Source of the DNA: Tessaracoccus oleiagri
GTDB taxonomy: Bacteria; Actinomycetota; Actinomycetes; Propionibacteriales; Propionibacteriaceae
DNA length: 64,000 bases
Reading direction: 5' to 3'
Assembly: GCF_900103275.1 (NCBI RefSeq)
Contig: NZ_FNGP01000006.1
Location: forward strand, 62,001-126,000
The position numbers were made by a program, and so were the translations under genes. This document shows positions 9,061 through 17,377 of the stretch, piece by piece; position 1 is the stretch's first letter; each line of letters begins with the position of its first letter. The notes beneath the pieces were generated by a model, which was not told the DNA's origin, ran no database searches, and saw only the letters and a program-made list of their open reading frames with translations.

Positions 9061-9624
9061 GTGAGCCAAGACATCCACGCCTCCTTCGAGCCGATTGAGC
9101 CGGGTCAGCAGGTCCTCTTCGACGTCACCGTCGAAATCCCGAAGGGGACCAAGCACAAGTACGAGATGGACCACAACACCGGTCGCATCCGCCTTGACCG
9201 CACGCTCTTCACCTCGACGCAGTACCCGTACGACTACGGGTTCGTCGAGGGCACGCTCGGTCAGGACGGCGACCCGCTGGACGCGATGGTGATCGGTGGT
9301 GATCCCACGTTCCCGGGTTGTCTCATCGAGTGCCGCGCCATTGCGATGTTCCGGATGACCGACGAGATGGGCGGCGACGACAAGGTCCTGTGCGTGCCGA
9401 CGGCCGACACGCGCCGCAAGCACCTCGTCGACCTGGACTCGGTGCCCGAGTACATGCTGCTCGAGATCGAGCACTTCTTCTCGGTCTACAAGGACCTCGA
9501 GCCCGGCAAGTCTGTCGAGGGTGCCACGTGGACCGGCAAGGAGGAGGCCGAGGAGGAGATCCAGGCGTCCTTCGAGCGCGCCAAGGGGACCCCCTTCGAG
9601 CACCACCACGTCAACCTGGCCTGA
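9061..9624 (+). CDS. ppa: Inorganic pyrophosphatase, family I
   Basis: Hydrolyses pyrophosphate to two phosphates, pulling biosynthetic reactions forward; cytoplasmic and metal-dependent. The 187-residue protein has the family signature DGDPLDAMV at about residues 70-78 with the clustered aspartates, preceded by [11 protein letters not shown] and the early KYEMDHNTG basic/acidic segment. The start is GTG 9061 with AGGAG 8 bases upstream. The N-terminus is about 15 residues longer than the shortest actinobacterial forms. It stands alone on its strand, followed by a perfect palindrome, and diverges from dacB as in mycobacteria. Confidence 0.96.
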   Translation: MSQDIHASFEPIEPGQQVLFDVTVEIPKGTKHKYEMDHNTGRIRLDRTLFTSTQYPYDYGFVEGTLGQDGDPLDAMVIGGDPTFPGCLIECRAIAMFRMTDEMGGDDKVLCVPTADTRRKHLVDLDSVPEYMLLEIEHFFSVYKDLEPGKSVEGATWTGKEEAEEEIQASFERAKGTPFEHHHVNLA

Positions 9625-9630
9625 TCCCGA

Positions 9631-9648
9631 GTACGACCCCGGGTGGAC
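9631..9648 (+). promoter_or_regulatory. Copy 1 of an 18-bp motif shared by the TCS and ABC promoters
   Basis: Fits GTACGACCNNGGGNNGAC exactly, the same pattern as 11516-11533. It is centred about 43 bases before the kinase start, where an activator of a leaderless promoter would bind. It overlaps the first 7 bases of the palindrome that follows ppa. Confidence 0.5.
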
Positions 9649-9665
9649 GCGGCGCCGCGTCCACC
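9642..9665. terminator. Perfect 24-bp palindrome after ppa
   Basis: Twelve-base arms meet with no central spacer, 17 bases after the ppa stop and just before the kinase -10 box. As RNA it forms a GC-rich hairpin but lacks a T tract. It may terminate ppa, act as an operator, or both. Confidence 0.5.
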
Positions 9666-9670
9666 GCCCC

Positions 9671-9676
9671 TAGGCT
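9671..9676 (+). promoter_or_regulatory. -10 box of the kinase-regulator operon
   Basis: TAGGCT, 6 bases before ATG 9683. No ribosome site is visible. Confidence 0.5.
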
Positions 9677-9682
9677 GTGCCC

Positions 9683-10846
9683 ATGATGAGCAGGATCCGG
9701 TGGGGCGACGTCGCGCTCGCGCTCGGGGTCCTGGTGGTCCTCGGGACGCTGACGGCCGGGAACGCGCTGGCCGGCGCCGCCGAGACCGCCGCGTTCGTCA
9801 TCCTGCCCTCGGTCCTCCTCGTGTTCCGGCGCAGCGCGCCGCTGGTGTCCGCGGTGGGCATCTACCTCGTGGCGTTGCTCCAGGTGATCGCCATCGGCAC
9901 GCCGCTGCCCATCAACCTGACGGTGCTGATCGCCCTCTACTCCGTGACCGTCCACGGCCCGAAGGGCGCCGGCCTCGTGGGGCTCCTCGGCGGCGGTCTG
10001 GGCGCCGGCCTCTTCGCGCTCCTGCTCGGCACCTCCGGCCTGATGGAGCTGGTGGCCTACTTCCTCCCCACCGCGCTCGCCGTGGCCATCGCCTGGGCGC
10101 TGGGCCTGGTGGTGCGCATCCGCAACGAGCGCGCCGCGGCGCTCGCCGACCGGGCCCGCGCCCGCGAGGAACAGCGCAGCCGCGAGGCGGAGTTCGCCGT
10201 CGCCGAGGAGCGGGCCCGCATCGCCCGGGAAATGCACGACGTCGTCGCCCACTCCCTCGCGGTGATCATCGCCCAGGCCGACGGCGGCCGGTACGCCGCC
10301 GCGAACGACCCCCAGCAGGCGGTCAAGGCTTTGGAGACGGTCGCGGAGATCGGCCGCTCCTCGCTGGCCGACATCCGCCGCATCCTGGGCGTGCTGCGCT
10401 CCGACGAGGCCGACGGCCCCCTCGTGCGCCCGCAGCCCACCGGCGAGGACCTCGCCGAGGTGGTGGAGCGCGTGAAGGAGACGGGGGCCACCGTCGCCTA
10501 CACGACCATCGGCCAACCCCGCCCGCTGCTGCCCGGCATGGGGCTGACCCTGCAGCGAGTCTGCCAGGAGGCCCTCACCAACTCGCTGAAGCACGCCGGC
10601 CCGGGCGCGAGGATGTCCGTGCTGCTGCAGTGGACCGACGACGCCGTCATCCTCCAGGTGGACGACGACGGCCGCGGCGCCGCCTCCATCTCCGACGGGG
10701 CGGGCACCGGCCTCGTCGGGATGCGGGAGCGCGCGGCGATGTTCGGCGGCCAGCTGCACGCCGCGCCCCGCTCGACCGGCGGCTTCCGCGTGCGCCTCGC
10801 CCTGCCGCTCCACCCCACCGGCCCCACCCGCAAGGAGAACCCATGA
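9683..10846 (+). CDS. Sensor histidine kinase, HisKA_3 type
   Basis: A membrane sensor kinase of the NarL/DesK class that phosphorylates the adjacent LuxR-type regulator. The 387 residues contain about five hydrophobic segments before residue 145, a coiled linker, the phosphoacceptor H185 in AREMHDVVAHSL, the N box CQEALTNSLKHAG near residue 296 and the G box GTGLVGMRERA near 345. The periplasmic loops are very short, suggesting sensing within the membrane. The start is ATG 9683 (ATG 9686 also possible). The stop overlaps the regulator start (ATGA). The kinase-regulator-ATPase-permease order suggests control of the transporter behind it. Confidence 0.9.
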   Translation: MMSRIRWGDVALALGVLVVLGTLTAGNALAGAAETAAFVILPSVLLVFRRSAPLVSAVGIYLVALLQVIAIGTPLPINLTVLIALYSVTVHGPKGAGLVGLLGGGLGAGLFALLLGTSGLMELVAYFLPTALAVAIAWALGLVVRIRNERAAALADRARAREEQRSREAEFAVAEERARIAREMHDVVAHSLAVIIAQADGGRYAAANDPQQAVKALETVAEIGRSSLADIRRILGVLRSDEADGPLVRPQPTGEDLAEVVERVKETGATVAYTTIGQPRPLLPGMGLTLQRVCQEALTNSLKHAGPGARMSVLLQWTDDAVILQVDDDGRGAASISDGAGTGLVGMRERAAMFGGQLHAAPRSTGGFRVRLALPLHPTGPTRKENP

Positions 10847-11508
10847 TCCGCGTCGGACTCGTCGACGACCAGCAACTCGTGCGCGCCGGCTTCGCCATGG
10901 TGATCGGCTCCCAGCCCGACCTCGAGGTCGTGGCGGAGGCCTCCGACGGGCAGCAGGCCATCGACGAGTTCCCCGGCCGGGACATCGACGTCGTGCTCAT
11001 GGACGTCCGGATGCCCACCGTCGACGGCATCACGGCCACCGAGCGCCTCACCGCCGCCGACGGCGCGCCGAAGGTGATCATCCTCACCACGTTCGACCTC
11101 GACGAGTACGTCCTCCGCGCGATCCGCGCCGGCGCGTCGGGATTCCTGCTCAAGGACGCCCCGCCCGAGGACATGCTCGCCGCGATCCGCACGGTGCACA
11201 GCGGCGACGCGGTGATCGCGCCGTCGTCGACGCGCCGGCTGCTCGACCACCTGGTCCAGGTCCTGCCCGACGAGCAGCGCGCGGCCCCGGCGGCGCTGGA
11301 CGGCCTGACCGACCGCGAGCGGGAGGTGCTGGTGCTGATGGCCCGCGGCCTCTCCAACTGCGAGATCGCGGACCGGCTCTACGTCGCCGAGGCGACGGTG
11401 AAGACCCACGTCGGCCGGATCCTGATGAAGCTCAGCGCGCGTGACCGGGTGCAGGCCGTCGTCGTGGCGTACGAGACGGGGCTCGTCAGCCCCGGGGATG
11501 CCCGCTGA
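10843..11508 (+). CDS. LuxR-family response regulator
   Basis: A two-domain NarL-type regulator of 221 residues. The receiver domain has the acidic pair near residues 8-9, phosphoacceptor D54 (VLMDVRMP), a Thr in the LTTFD segment and the conserved K (FLLKDAPP) near 105. The C-terminal helix-turn-helix (LTDREREVLVLMARG, then IADRLYVAEATVKTH) is complete. AAGGAG lies 6 bases before ATG 10843, which overlaps the kinase stop. It most likely binds the shared motif at 9631 and 11516, giving autoregulation and control of the ABC transporter; that is an inference from position. Confidence 0.92.
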   Translation: MIRVGLVDDQQLVRAGFAMVIGSQPDLEVVAEASDGQQAIDEFPGRDIDVVLMDVRMPTVDGITATERLTAADGAPKVIILTTFDLDEYVLRAIRAGASGFLLKDAPPEDMLAAIRTVHSGDAVIAPSSTRRLLDHLVQVLPDEQRAAPAALDGLTDREREVLVLMARGLSNCEIADRLYVAEATVKTHVGRILMKLSARDRVQAVVVAYETGLVSPGDAR

Positions 11509-11515
11509 CTCTGAC

Positions 11516-11533
11516 GTACGACCTGGGGATGAC
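11516..11533 (+). promoter_or_regulatory. Copy 2 of the 18-bp motif, ABC transporter promoter
   Basis: Matches GTACGACCNNGGGNNGAC with the same spacing as copy 1 at 9631. It is centred about 69 bases before GTG 11594. A GGGG-ATGA-CCCC inverted repeat overlaps its right end (11525-11536). Confidence 0.5.
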
Positions 11534-11580
11534 CCCGGAAACCCTCCCCCGGCCGGACGCGCGCACCCCCGCTCCGCACG

Positions 11581-11586
11581 TAGCGT
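11581..11586 (+). promoter_or_regulatory. -10 box of the ABC transporter operon
   Basis: TAGCGT, 7 bases before GTG 11594. The CGTCAGA at 11584-11590 is an inverted copy of TCTGACG at 11510-11516, so the two may be half-sites, though they are 67 bases apart. Confidence 0.45.
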
Positions 11587-11593
11587 CAGAACC

Positions 11594-12364
11594 GTGAGAA
11601 CGCTACAGCCCCTTGCCCCGACCCGAACCGAACCCGCCGCCCGAACGCGCGGCCTCACCAAGACCTACGGCTCCGGCGACGCCATCGTCCGGGCCCTCGA
11701 CGGCGTCGACGTCGAGTTCGCCTCCGGGGAGTTCACGGCCATCATGGGCCCGTCCGGCTCCGGGAAGTCGACGCTGATGCACATGCTGGCCGGCCTCGAT
11801 CGGCCGACCTCGGGCTCGGTGTGGCTGTCGAACATCGACATCAGCGACCTGAAGGACAAGCAGGTGACCCTCCTGCGGCGCGAGAAGGTGGGCTTCGTGT
11901 TCCAGGGGTTCAACCTCCTGCCGATGTACACCGCGCGGCAGAACATCCTGCTCCCCTTCGAGCTCGCCGGGCGCAAGCCCGACCCGGCCTGGTTCGACCA
12001 GCTCGTCGACCTCCTCCACCTCGGCGACCGGTTGACGCACCTGCCGTCGGAGCTGTCGGGCGGGCAGCAGCAGCGGGTCGCCATCGCCCGCGCGCTGATC
12101 ACCCGGCCGGCGGTCGTCTTCGCCGACGAGCCGACGGGCAACCTCGACTCCCGCTCCGGCAGCCAGATCCTCTCGTTCCTCCGCACGAGCGTGCGGGAGC
12201 TCGGGCAGACGGTGATCATGGTGACCCACGACGCGGTCGCCGCGGCCCACGCCTCGCGGGTGCTGCTGCTGGCCGACGGACGGATCGCCGGCGAGATCAC
12301 GGACCCCACGACCGACGCCATCAGCGCCGGGCTCGACGCGCTGCGCGTGGACGAGGTCGCGTGA
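11594..12364 (+). CDS. ABC transporter ATP-binding protein, MacB/LolD type
   Basis: Powers the FtsX-type permease encoded next. In 256 residues: Walker A GPSGSGKST near 53-61, Q-loop FVFQGFNLLP near 100, signature LSGGQQQR near 153-160 and Walker B VVFADEPTGNLDS near 173-185. These match the LolD/MacB/FtsE branch, which drives mechanotransmission rather than simple import. The frame is open further upstream, but GTG 11594 has a well-placed -10 box and removes an unlikely basic extension. The stop overlaps the permease start (TGATG). By context it is a target of the preceding two-component system, possibly exporting or sensing an envelope-active compound. Confidence 0.9.
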   Translation: MRTLQPLAPTRTEPAARTRGLTKTYGSGDAIVRALDGVDVEFASGEFTAIMGPSGSGKSTLMHMLAGLDRPTSGSVWLSNIDISDLKDKQVTLLRREKVGFVFQGFNLLPMYTARQNILLPFELAGRKPDPAWFDQLVDLLHLGDRLTHLPSELSGGQQQRVAIARALITRPAVVFADEPTGNLDSRSGSQILSFLRTSVRELGQTVIMVTHDAVAAAHASRVLLLADGRIAGEITDPTTDAISAGLDALRVDEVA

Positions 12365-14892
12365 TGCTGCGCTTCGCCGTGGCGTCAATGCGCGCCTCCG
12401 TCGGCCGGCTCGTCGCCGCCGGCATCGCCATCGTGCTCGGCACCGGCTTCGTGGCGGCCACGCTGCTCACCACCGACGTGCTGCGCGCCACCGCCGAGGC
12501 CGCGGTCGTCGCCGACCTGAACGGCGCCGACGTCGTCGTCGAGTACGTCCCCTACACGCAGGAGCAGCTCCGTGAGATCGAGGCGCTGCCCGGCGTGGCC
12601 GGCGTCGACGAGTTGGTCACCGGTGGCGTGATCGTCGAGTCCGGCCACCGATCGCGCTACATCGACGTGCAGTCACTGCCTGTCCACGGCGCGCCCCCGC
12701 CCATCGCCTCCGGTGCCCTTCCGTCCGCCGACGGCGAATTGGCCATCTCCGCCTCCCTCGCCGACTCGCTCGGCGTGGCCGCCGGCGAAACGCTGCGCTG
12801 GTCCAGCGTCTCGAGTGAGCTCAACGGGACCCTCATCGTCTCCGGCATCACCGACCAGGGCAGCCTCCTGCTGGGCGACGCCCCCGGCTGGGCGAGCTCC
12901 GGCACGCTGGACGCCCTTCGCGGCACCGGCGCCCAGGAGGACACCTCCGCGCAGAACCGTCTGCTCATCCACGGCGACGGCACCTCCCAAGAGCGCATCG
13001 CGGCCGGGGTGCGCGGCGTCAGCCCGGACCTCGCCCCACGCACCGCGCAGGAGGTCACCGACACCAAGATGGCGGAGCTGACCGGGAGCGCGCAGTTCTT
13101 CGTCCTGTTCGGCATGGGCTTCGCCGCAGTCGCGGTGGTCGTCGCCGGCATGGTGATCGCCAACACCTTCGACGTGCTGGTCGCGCAGCGCACCAAGGTC
13201 CTCGCGCTCGTCCGCTGCGGCGGGGCGACGAAGGGGCAGGTTCGGCGCTCGGTGCTGATCGAGGCCACCCTGCTGGGGCTGCTGGCGTCGGTGGTCGGGG
13301 TCGGTCTCGGCCTCGGCCTGGGGCAGGCGGCCGCCTGGTTCCTGAGCTCGCGCACGTTCGGCGTGACGGCGCCGCGGTTGACCGACGTCGCGCCCACGAC
13401 GCTGCTCGTGCCCGTTCTGGTCGGGGTCGTCGTGACCCTCGTCGCCGCCCTGGGGCCGGCCCGCTCGGCCACCCGGGTGAGCCCCGTCGCGGCGCTCCGT
13501 CCCGCGGCCGTCGACCCCGTCCGGGCGGGCGGGCGCGCGCGGAAGTGGTTCGGCGGTTTGACGCTCGTCGTCGGGCTGGCCCTGCTCGTCGTGCCGCCGA
13601 CGCTCGTCGTGGCCACGGACGTGTCCGAGGGCGTCGACCTCGACACCCTGCTCGTGCTGCTCCTGCTGGTGGGCGTCACCGGCGGCCTCCTGACGGTGGG
13701 CGGCGTGCTGGTCCTGTCGGTGTTCTTCGTCCCGGCGGTCATCCGCGCGCTTGGCTCGACGCTCGCCCGGCTGCTCCCCGGGGAGGCCGCCGCGACGGCC
13801 AGGCTCGCCACGGCCAACGCCGTGCGCAACCCCCGCCGGACCGCGGCCACCACGTCGGCGCTCGTGATCGGCGTGGGCCTGGTGGTCATGATGGGCACCG
13901 GGGCCGCAACGGCCCGCACCACGCTCGAGCACGAGCTCGGGGCCCAGTTCCCGGCGGACCTGCTGGTCTCCAGCACGTCTGAGCAGGGCTTCGGCGACGC
14001 GGAGCTGGAGGCCGCGGAGGCGGTGGACGGCGTCGTCGGGCTCGCCACGGCTTGGGACCGATCGGTCAACCTCGCCGACGACCCGGGCACCGCCGTGATG
14101 GTGGTGGACCCGGTCGCACTGGACGAGGTCCTCGGTGGCCGGTCCTTCGCCGTCGCTGACGGCCACGTGGCCCTCAGCCCGACGGTGTACGAGCGGCTGG
14201 GCTCGCCGGAGGCCGTGCGGCTGGGCGACTACGGGATGGGGACCGCGGCGTCGACCGCCGAGGCCCTTCCGGTGGAGGTCGTGGAGTCGCTGCCCCTGCC
14301 CGCCGTAGTCGCACCCGACGCACTCGGCGATCTCGGCGCCCCGACCGCGATGCTGGTCGACGTCGACGACACGCGCGCCAGCGAGGTCGTCGCCGACGTC
14401 CAGGACGCGGTCTCCGACGCCAACCCCGAGGCACCGCCGAACATGGTGGCGCCGGTCGAGGTGCGCGCGACGTTCGGCCAGGTCATCGACGCGCTGCTCG
14501 CGGTGCTCATCGGGCTGCTTGGCGTGGCGGTGGTGATCGCGCTGGTGGGCGTGGCGAACACCCTGTCGCTGTCGGTGATCGAGCGACGGCGCGAGCACGG
14601 CGTGCTGCGCGCGGTCGGCGTCACGCAACCGCAGTTGCGCCAGCTGCTCGCGGTCGAGGGCGTGCTGATCTCGACCGCCGGCGCCCTGATCGGCATCGCG
14701 CTCGGCCTCGCCACCGGGTTCGCCGGCACGGCGATCATCCTCGGCTCGTCCGCGGAGTTCCGCTTCGGGCTCGACTGGCGCGTGACCCTGGGTTGCGTCG
14801 TGATCGCGCTGGTGGCGGGGCTCCTGGCGTCGGTGGTGCCCGCCCGGACGGCCACCCGGGTGCCGGTCGTGGCGGCGCTCGCCACGGAGTGA
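12364..14892 (+). CDS. ABC transporter permease with two FtsX domains
   Basis: An 842-residue membrane protein. One hydrophobic segment at about 15-37 is followed by a 210-residue extracytoplasmic MacB-like region, then a four-helix FtsX-type block around 250-470. A second anchor near 500, another extracytoplasmic domain and a final FtsX block near 700-830 (VALVGVANTLSLSV, then RREHGVLRAVG) repeat the layout. Such doubled permeases in actinobacteria usually work with one ATPase and are often next to two-component systems. Substrate unknown. Together with the ATPase it overlaps by one base. It ends 18 bases from a convergent dehydrogenase gene. Confidence 0.88.
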   Translation: MLRFAVASMRASVGRLVAAGIAIVLGTGFVAATLLTTDVLRATAEAAVVADLNGADVVVEYVPYTQEQLREIEALPGVAGVDELVTGGVIVESGHRSRYIDVQSLPVHGAPPPIASGALPSADGELAISASLADSLGVAAGETLRWSSVSSELNGTLIVSGITDQGSLLLGDAPGWASSGTLDALRGTGAQEDTSAQNRLLIHGDGTSQERIAAGVRGVSPDLAPRTAQEVTDTKMAELTGSAQFFVLFGMGFAAVAVVVAGMVIANTFDVLVAQRTKVLALVRCGGATKGQVRRSVLIEATLLGLLASVVGVGLGLGLGQAAAWFLSSRTFGVTAPRLTDVAPTTLLVPVLVGVVVTLVAALGPARSATRVSPVAALRPAAVDPVRAGGRARKWFGGLTLVVGLALLVVPPTLVVATDVSEGVDLDTLLVLLLLVGVTGGLLTVGGVLVLSVFFVPAVIRALGSTLARLLPGEAAATARLATANAVRNPRRTAATTSALVIGVGLVVMMGTGAATARTTLEHELGAQFPADLLVSSTSEQGFGDAELEAAEAVDGVVGLATAWDRSVNLADDPGTAVMVVDPVALDEVLGGRSFAVADGHVALSPTVYERLGSPEAVRLGDYGMGTAASTAEALPVEVVESLPLPAVVAPDALGDLGAPTAMLVDVDDTRASEVVADVQDAVSDANPEAPPNMVAPVEVRATFGQVIDALLAVLIGLLGVAVVIALVGVANTLSLSVIERRREHGVLRAVGVTQPQLRQLLAVEGVLISTAGALIGIALGLATGFAGTAIILGSSAEFRFGLDWRVTLGCVVIALVAGLLASVVPARTATRVPVVAALATE

Positions 14893-14910
14893 CCGCCCCG
14901 GGCCCGCGGG

Positions 14911-15840
14911 TCAGCGGGCGAGGTTGCGCAGCTCCTCGCCCGCTTCCAGCGCCCGGATCTGGTCCTGGACCAGCGCCTCGGCGCCGATCGGTCGACCCCC
15001 GGCGGCGTGCGGCGTGATGATGAGGTTCGGCGCGTCCCACAGCGGCGACTCGGCCGGCAGCGGCTCCACCCTGGTGACGTCGATCGCGGCCCCAGCGATC
15101 GTTCCCCGGGTGAGCGCGTCGAGCAGGGCATCCTCGTCGACGGTGCGGCCCCGGCCCACGTTCACGACGTACGCGTGCTCGGGCAGCTGGGCCAGCCGTT
15201 CCGCGTTCAGGGCCTTGTCGGTCTCCGGGGTGTCGGGGAGGATCATGACCAGGATGTCGGTGCGGGCCAGCTCGTCGGCGAGCGCGTTCTCCGCCACGAC
15301 CTCGTAGCCCGCCCGCTCACCGGCGCTGCGCGCGGCGCCCTTCACGTTGGCCCCCAGCGCGGTCAGCAGCGGCGCCAGCGCCTTGGCGATCGACCCGAAG
15401 CCCCAGAGCAGCACGTTGCTGTCGATCAGCGTGGTGACCGGCTTGGTGTACAGCGGCTGGCGTCCGCCGATCTCCCGGGCCCAACGGTGCTCCTTCTTCG
15501 CCTCGTGGAGGGTGGGCAGCTTCCGGACCAGCGCGAGCATCAGGGCGAGCGCATGCTCGGTCACCGTCTTGTCGTGCATGCCGACACCCGAGGCGATGAC
15601 GGCCTCGTCCCGGAAACCGGCGGCCAGGACCGCGTCCGAGCCGGCCATCAGCGTCTGCACGAGCCGCACCCGGTCCAGCTGCGCCGCGACCTCCTTGAGC
15701 TGCGAGGGCTGGTTGCCCCACACCACCAGCACGTCGGCATCGGTGTGCGCCTCCGGGATCGCCTCCTTGATGTTGTACTCGACGACCTCGCCGTCGATGT
15801 CGAGCGCGAGCGGGAACGAATTCGGGACGAGAACCTTCAT
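14911..15840 (-). CDS. D-isomer-specific 2-hydroxyacid dehydrogenase
   Basis: An NAD(P)-dependent oxidoreductase of 309 residues that should interconvert a 2-keto acid and a D-2-hydroxy acid; the exact substrate is not predictable. The Rossmann motif is LLWGFGSIAKALAPL near residues 148-162. Catalytic Arg lies in NVGRGRTVDE (about 227-236), Glu in RVEPLPAESP (about 256-265) and His in TPHAAGG (about 276-282). The substrate domain carries GVGMHDKTVTEHALALMLAL. It is transcribed alone, convergent with the permease gene and divergent from the methyltransferase gene. ATG 15840 has its own -10 box. Confidence 0.88.
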   Translation of the reverse strand: MKVLVPNSFPLALDIDGEVVEYNIKEAIPEAHTDADVLVVWGNQPSQLKEVAAQLDRVRLVQTLMAGSDAVLAAGFRDEAVIASGVGMHDKTVTEHALALMLALVRKLPTLHEAKKEHRWAREIGGRQPLYTKPVTTLIDSNVLLWGFGSIAKALAPLLTALGANVKGAARSAGERAGYEVVAENALADELARTDILVMILPDTPETDKALNAERLAQLPEHAYVVNVGRGRTVDEDALLDALTRGTIAGAAIDVTRVEPLPAESPLWDAPNLIITPHAAGGRPIGAEALVQDQIRALEAGEELRNLAR

Positions 15841-15846
15841 GACTCG

Positions 15847-15852
15847 ATCCTA
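15847..15852 (-). promoter_or_regulatory. -10 box of the hydroxyacid dehydrogenase gene
   Basis: TAGGAT, 6 bases before ATG 15840; leaderless arrangement. Confidence 0.45.
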
Positions 15853-15900
15853 ATGATCGGACAGGCGTCGTCCGCGCTCGCGCCGCAAGATGGTTGGCCG

Positions 15901-15906
15901 TAGCGT
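15901..15906 (+). promoter_or_regulatory. -10 box of the TRM11-like methyltransferase gene
   Basis: TAGCGT, 6 bases before ATG 15913, back to back with the leftward box at 15847-15852 (48 bases apart). Confidence 0.5.
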
Positions 15907-15912
15907 TGCCCC

Positions 15913-16875
15913 ATGCCCGACTACCTGATGCTGCTCTCCCCCTCCGCGAACCGCGTCTATGCCGGCGAGGCCCCCCGCCTCGCCGCCGCGGAGCTGGCCG
16001 CCACCTGGCCGGGCGCCGAGGGCGTCCGCCCCGTGCGACTCGCGGGCGTCGACTACCTGGCACTCGCGGCGTCCGAGGAGGCCCTGCCGACGCTCGCCCG
16101 CCAGTCCGCCTGCTTCGCCTTGTTCGAGCAGGCCGGGGAGCTGCTGCGGCCGGTGCAACTGCCCGAGGTGTTCGTCCTCGAGGACGACCTCGTGTCCATC
16201 CCCAAGTACCAGGGCAAGACCAACGAGCAGTTCACCCAGCTGCTGCTGGGCGTGACGCTCGCGGCCGTCACCCGTGAGGCCGACGGCAACCGGCAGGTCC
16301 TCGATCCGCTCGCCGGGCGGGGGACCACGCTGTCCACCGCGCTGCGGCAGGGGCACGACGCGTACGGGGTGGAGCTCGACGCCAAGTCGTTCGAGGCGAT
16401 GGCGGCCTTCTACAAGACGTACTTCCGGCGCAAGCGCATCAAGCACACCGCGGAGGTCACCGGCGTCAAGCGCGGCGGCCGGGCCATCGGGCGGCGGTTC
16501 GACCTCGCGCTGGACGGCCAGAAGGCCACGGTCTTCACCGGCGACGCCCGTGACTCCGCCGAGCTGTTCGGCAAGAAGCGGTTCGACGCGATCGTGACCG
16601 ACGCCCCGTACGGCGTCGCGCACGGCGCGAACGCGGGCGGCGGCCGGGACCGCTCCCCCGCGGCCCTGCTGGGCCAGGCCATCCCGGTGTGGGCCTCCCA
16701 GCTGAAGCACGGCGGCGCGCTCGGGATCAGCTGGAACACCTTCGGCCTCACGCGCGAGGACCTGGCCACGATCTGCCTTCGGGGGGGCCTCGAACCCGTG
16801 GAACACCCCTCCGACTTCGCCCATCGCGTCGACTCTTCCATCAAACGCGACCTATTGGTGGCCGTGAAACCGTAG
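15913..16875 (+). CDS. TRM11-like SAM-dependent methyltransferase
   Basis: A 320-residue methyltransferase with an N-terminal half of about 110 residues that may recognise RNA, then a Rossmann catalytic domain. LVSIPKYQGKTNEQFTQLLL near residue 93 is typical of the TRM11/TrmN group. Motif I is LDPLAGRGTTLSTAL near 130 and the acidic strand is GVELDAKSF near 153. Motif IV reads TDAPYG where most relatives have DPPYG, a departure noted in the findings. The group methylates guanine N2 in tRNA in archaea and eukaryotes; the bacterial substrate is not known to me. The stop codon TAG is also the first half of the next gene's -10 box. Confidence 0.82.
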   Translation: MPDYLMLLSPSANRVYAGEAPRLAAAELAATWPGAEGVRPVRLAGVDYLALAASEEALPTLARQSACFALFEQAGELLRPVQLPEVFVLEDDLVSIPKYQGKTNEQFTQLLLGVTLAAVTREADGNRQVLDPLAGRGTTLSTALRQGHDAYGVELDAKSFEAMAAFYKTYFRRKRIKHTAEVTGVKRGGRAIGRRFDLALDGQKATVFTGDARDSAELFGKKRFDAIVTDAPYGVAHGANAGGGRDRSPAALLGQAIPVWASQLKHGGALGISWNTFGLTREDLATICLRGGLEPVEHPSDFAHRVDSSIKRDLLVAVKP

Positions 16876-16878
16876 GGT
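16873..16878 (+). promoter_or_regulatory. -10 box of the SixA-like gene, shared with a stop codon
   Basis: TAGGGT, 6 bases before ATG 16885. Its TAG is the stop codon of the methyltransferase gene. Confidence 0.5.
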
Positions 16879-16884
16879 GGGCGC

Positions 16885-17376
16885 ATGCATCTCATCCTGA
16901 TGCGCCACGCGAAGACGGAGGGCGCGAACCCCCGCGGTGACCACGCCCGCGAGCTGATCGACCGCGGCCGCGCCGACGCGGTGCTGGCCGGAGAACGGCT
17001 GGCCGACCTCGACGTCGACTACGCGCTGGTCTCCACGTCGGCCCGCACCCGCCAGACGTTCGAGGCGTTGGGGCTCGACGTCCCGGTCGAGTACCTCGAC
17101 GCGATCTACGAGCAGGACGTGCGCGAGATCATGCAGCGGATCGCCGAGGTGCCGGACGACGTGCACTGCCTGCTGGTGGTCGGCCACTCCCCCTCCGTGC
17201 CGGCGCTGGCCATGGAGCTCGCGAGGGAGGCCGGCGACGAGGAGCGTTCCGACGAGCTGGCGCACCACTTCCCCACCGCCACCTATGCCGTGTTCGAGGT
17301 GGGCCGTTCGTGGCAGCAGCTCACCGACCTCGGCAGCTTCGAGTCGGTGCGCCTGCGTGAGGTGGTCCGCCCATAG
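16885..17376 (+). CDS. SixA-like histidine phosphatase
   Basis: A 163-residue member of the histidine phosphatase (phosphoglycerate mutase-like) superfamily. The catalytic motif is LMRHAKTE with His8, a second arginine lies in SARTRQTFEAL near residue 53, and the second catalytic histidine is in VVGHSPSVPAL near residue 99. Length and motifs resemble E. coli SixA, which dephosphorylates phosphohistidine in phosphorelay or PTS proteins; the substrate here is open. There is no signal peptide. It ends one base from the convergent AlkZ-like gene. Confidence 0.85.
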   Translation: MHLILMRHAKTEGANPRGDHARELIDRGRADAVLAGERLADLDVDYALVSTSARTRQTFEALGLDVPVEYLDAIYEQDVREIMQRIAEVPDDVHCLLVVGHSPSVPALAMELAREAGDEERSDELAHHFPTATYAVFEVGRSWQQLTDLGSFESVRLREVVRP

Positions 17377-17377
17377 G

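Noticed and set aside
11441-11593. Earlier start for the ABC ATPase
   Set aside because: It would overlap the response regulator and add a basic, low-complexity extension; GTG 11594 has a -10 box at the right distance.
12673-14628. 651-codon open frame opposite the FtsX-type permease
   Set aside because: Composition of Arg/His/Asp/Gly typical of antisense frames; no ribosome site and no domain.
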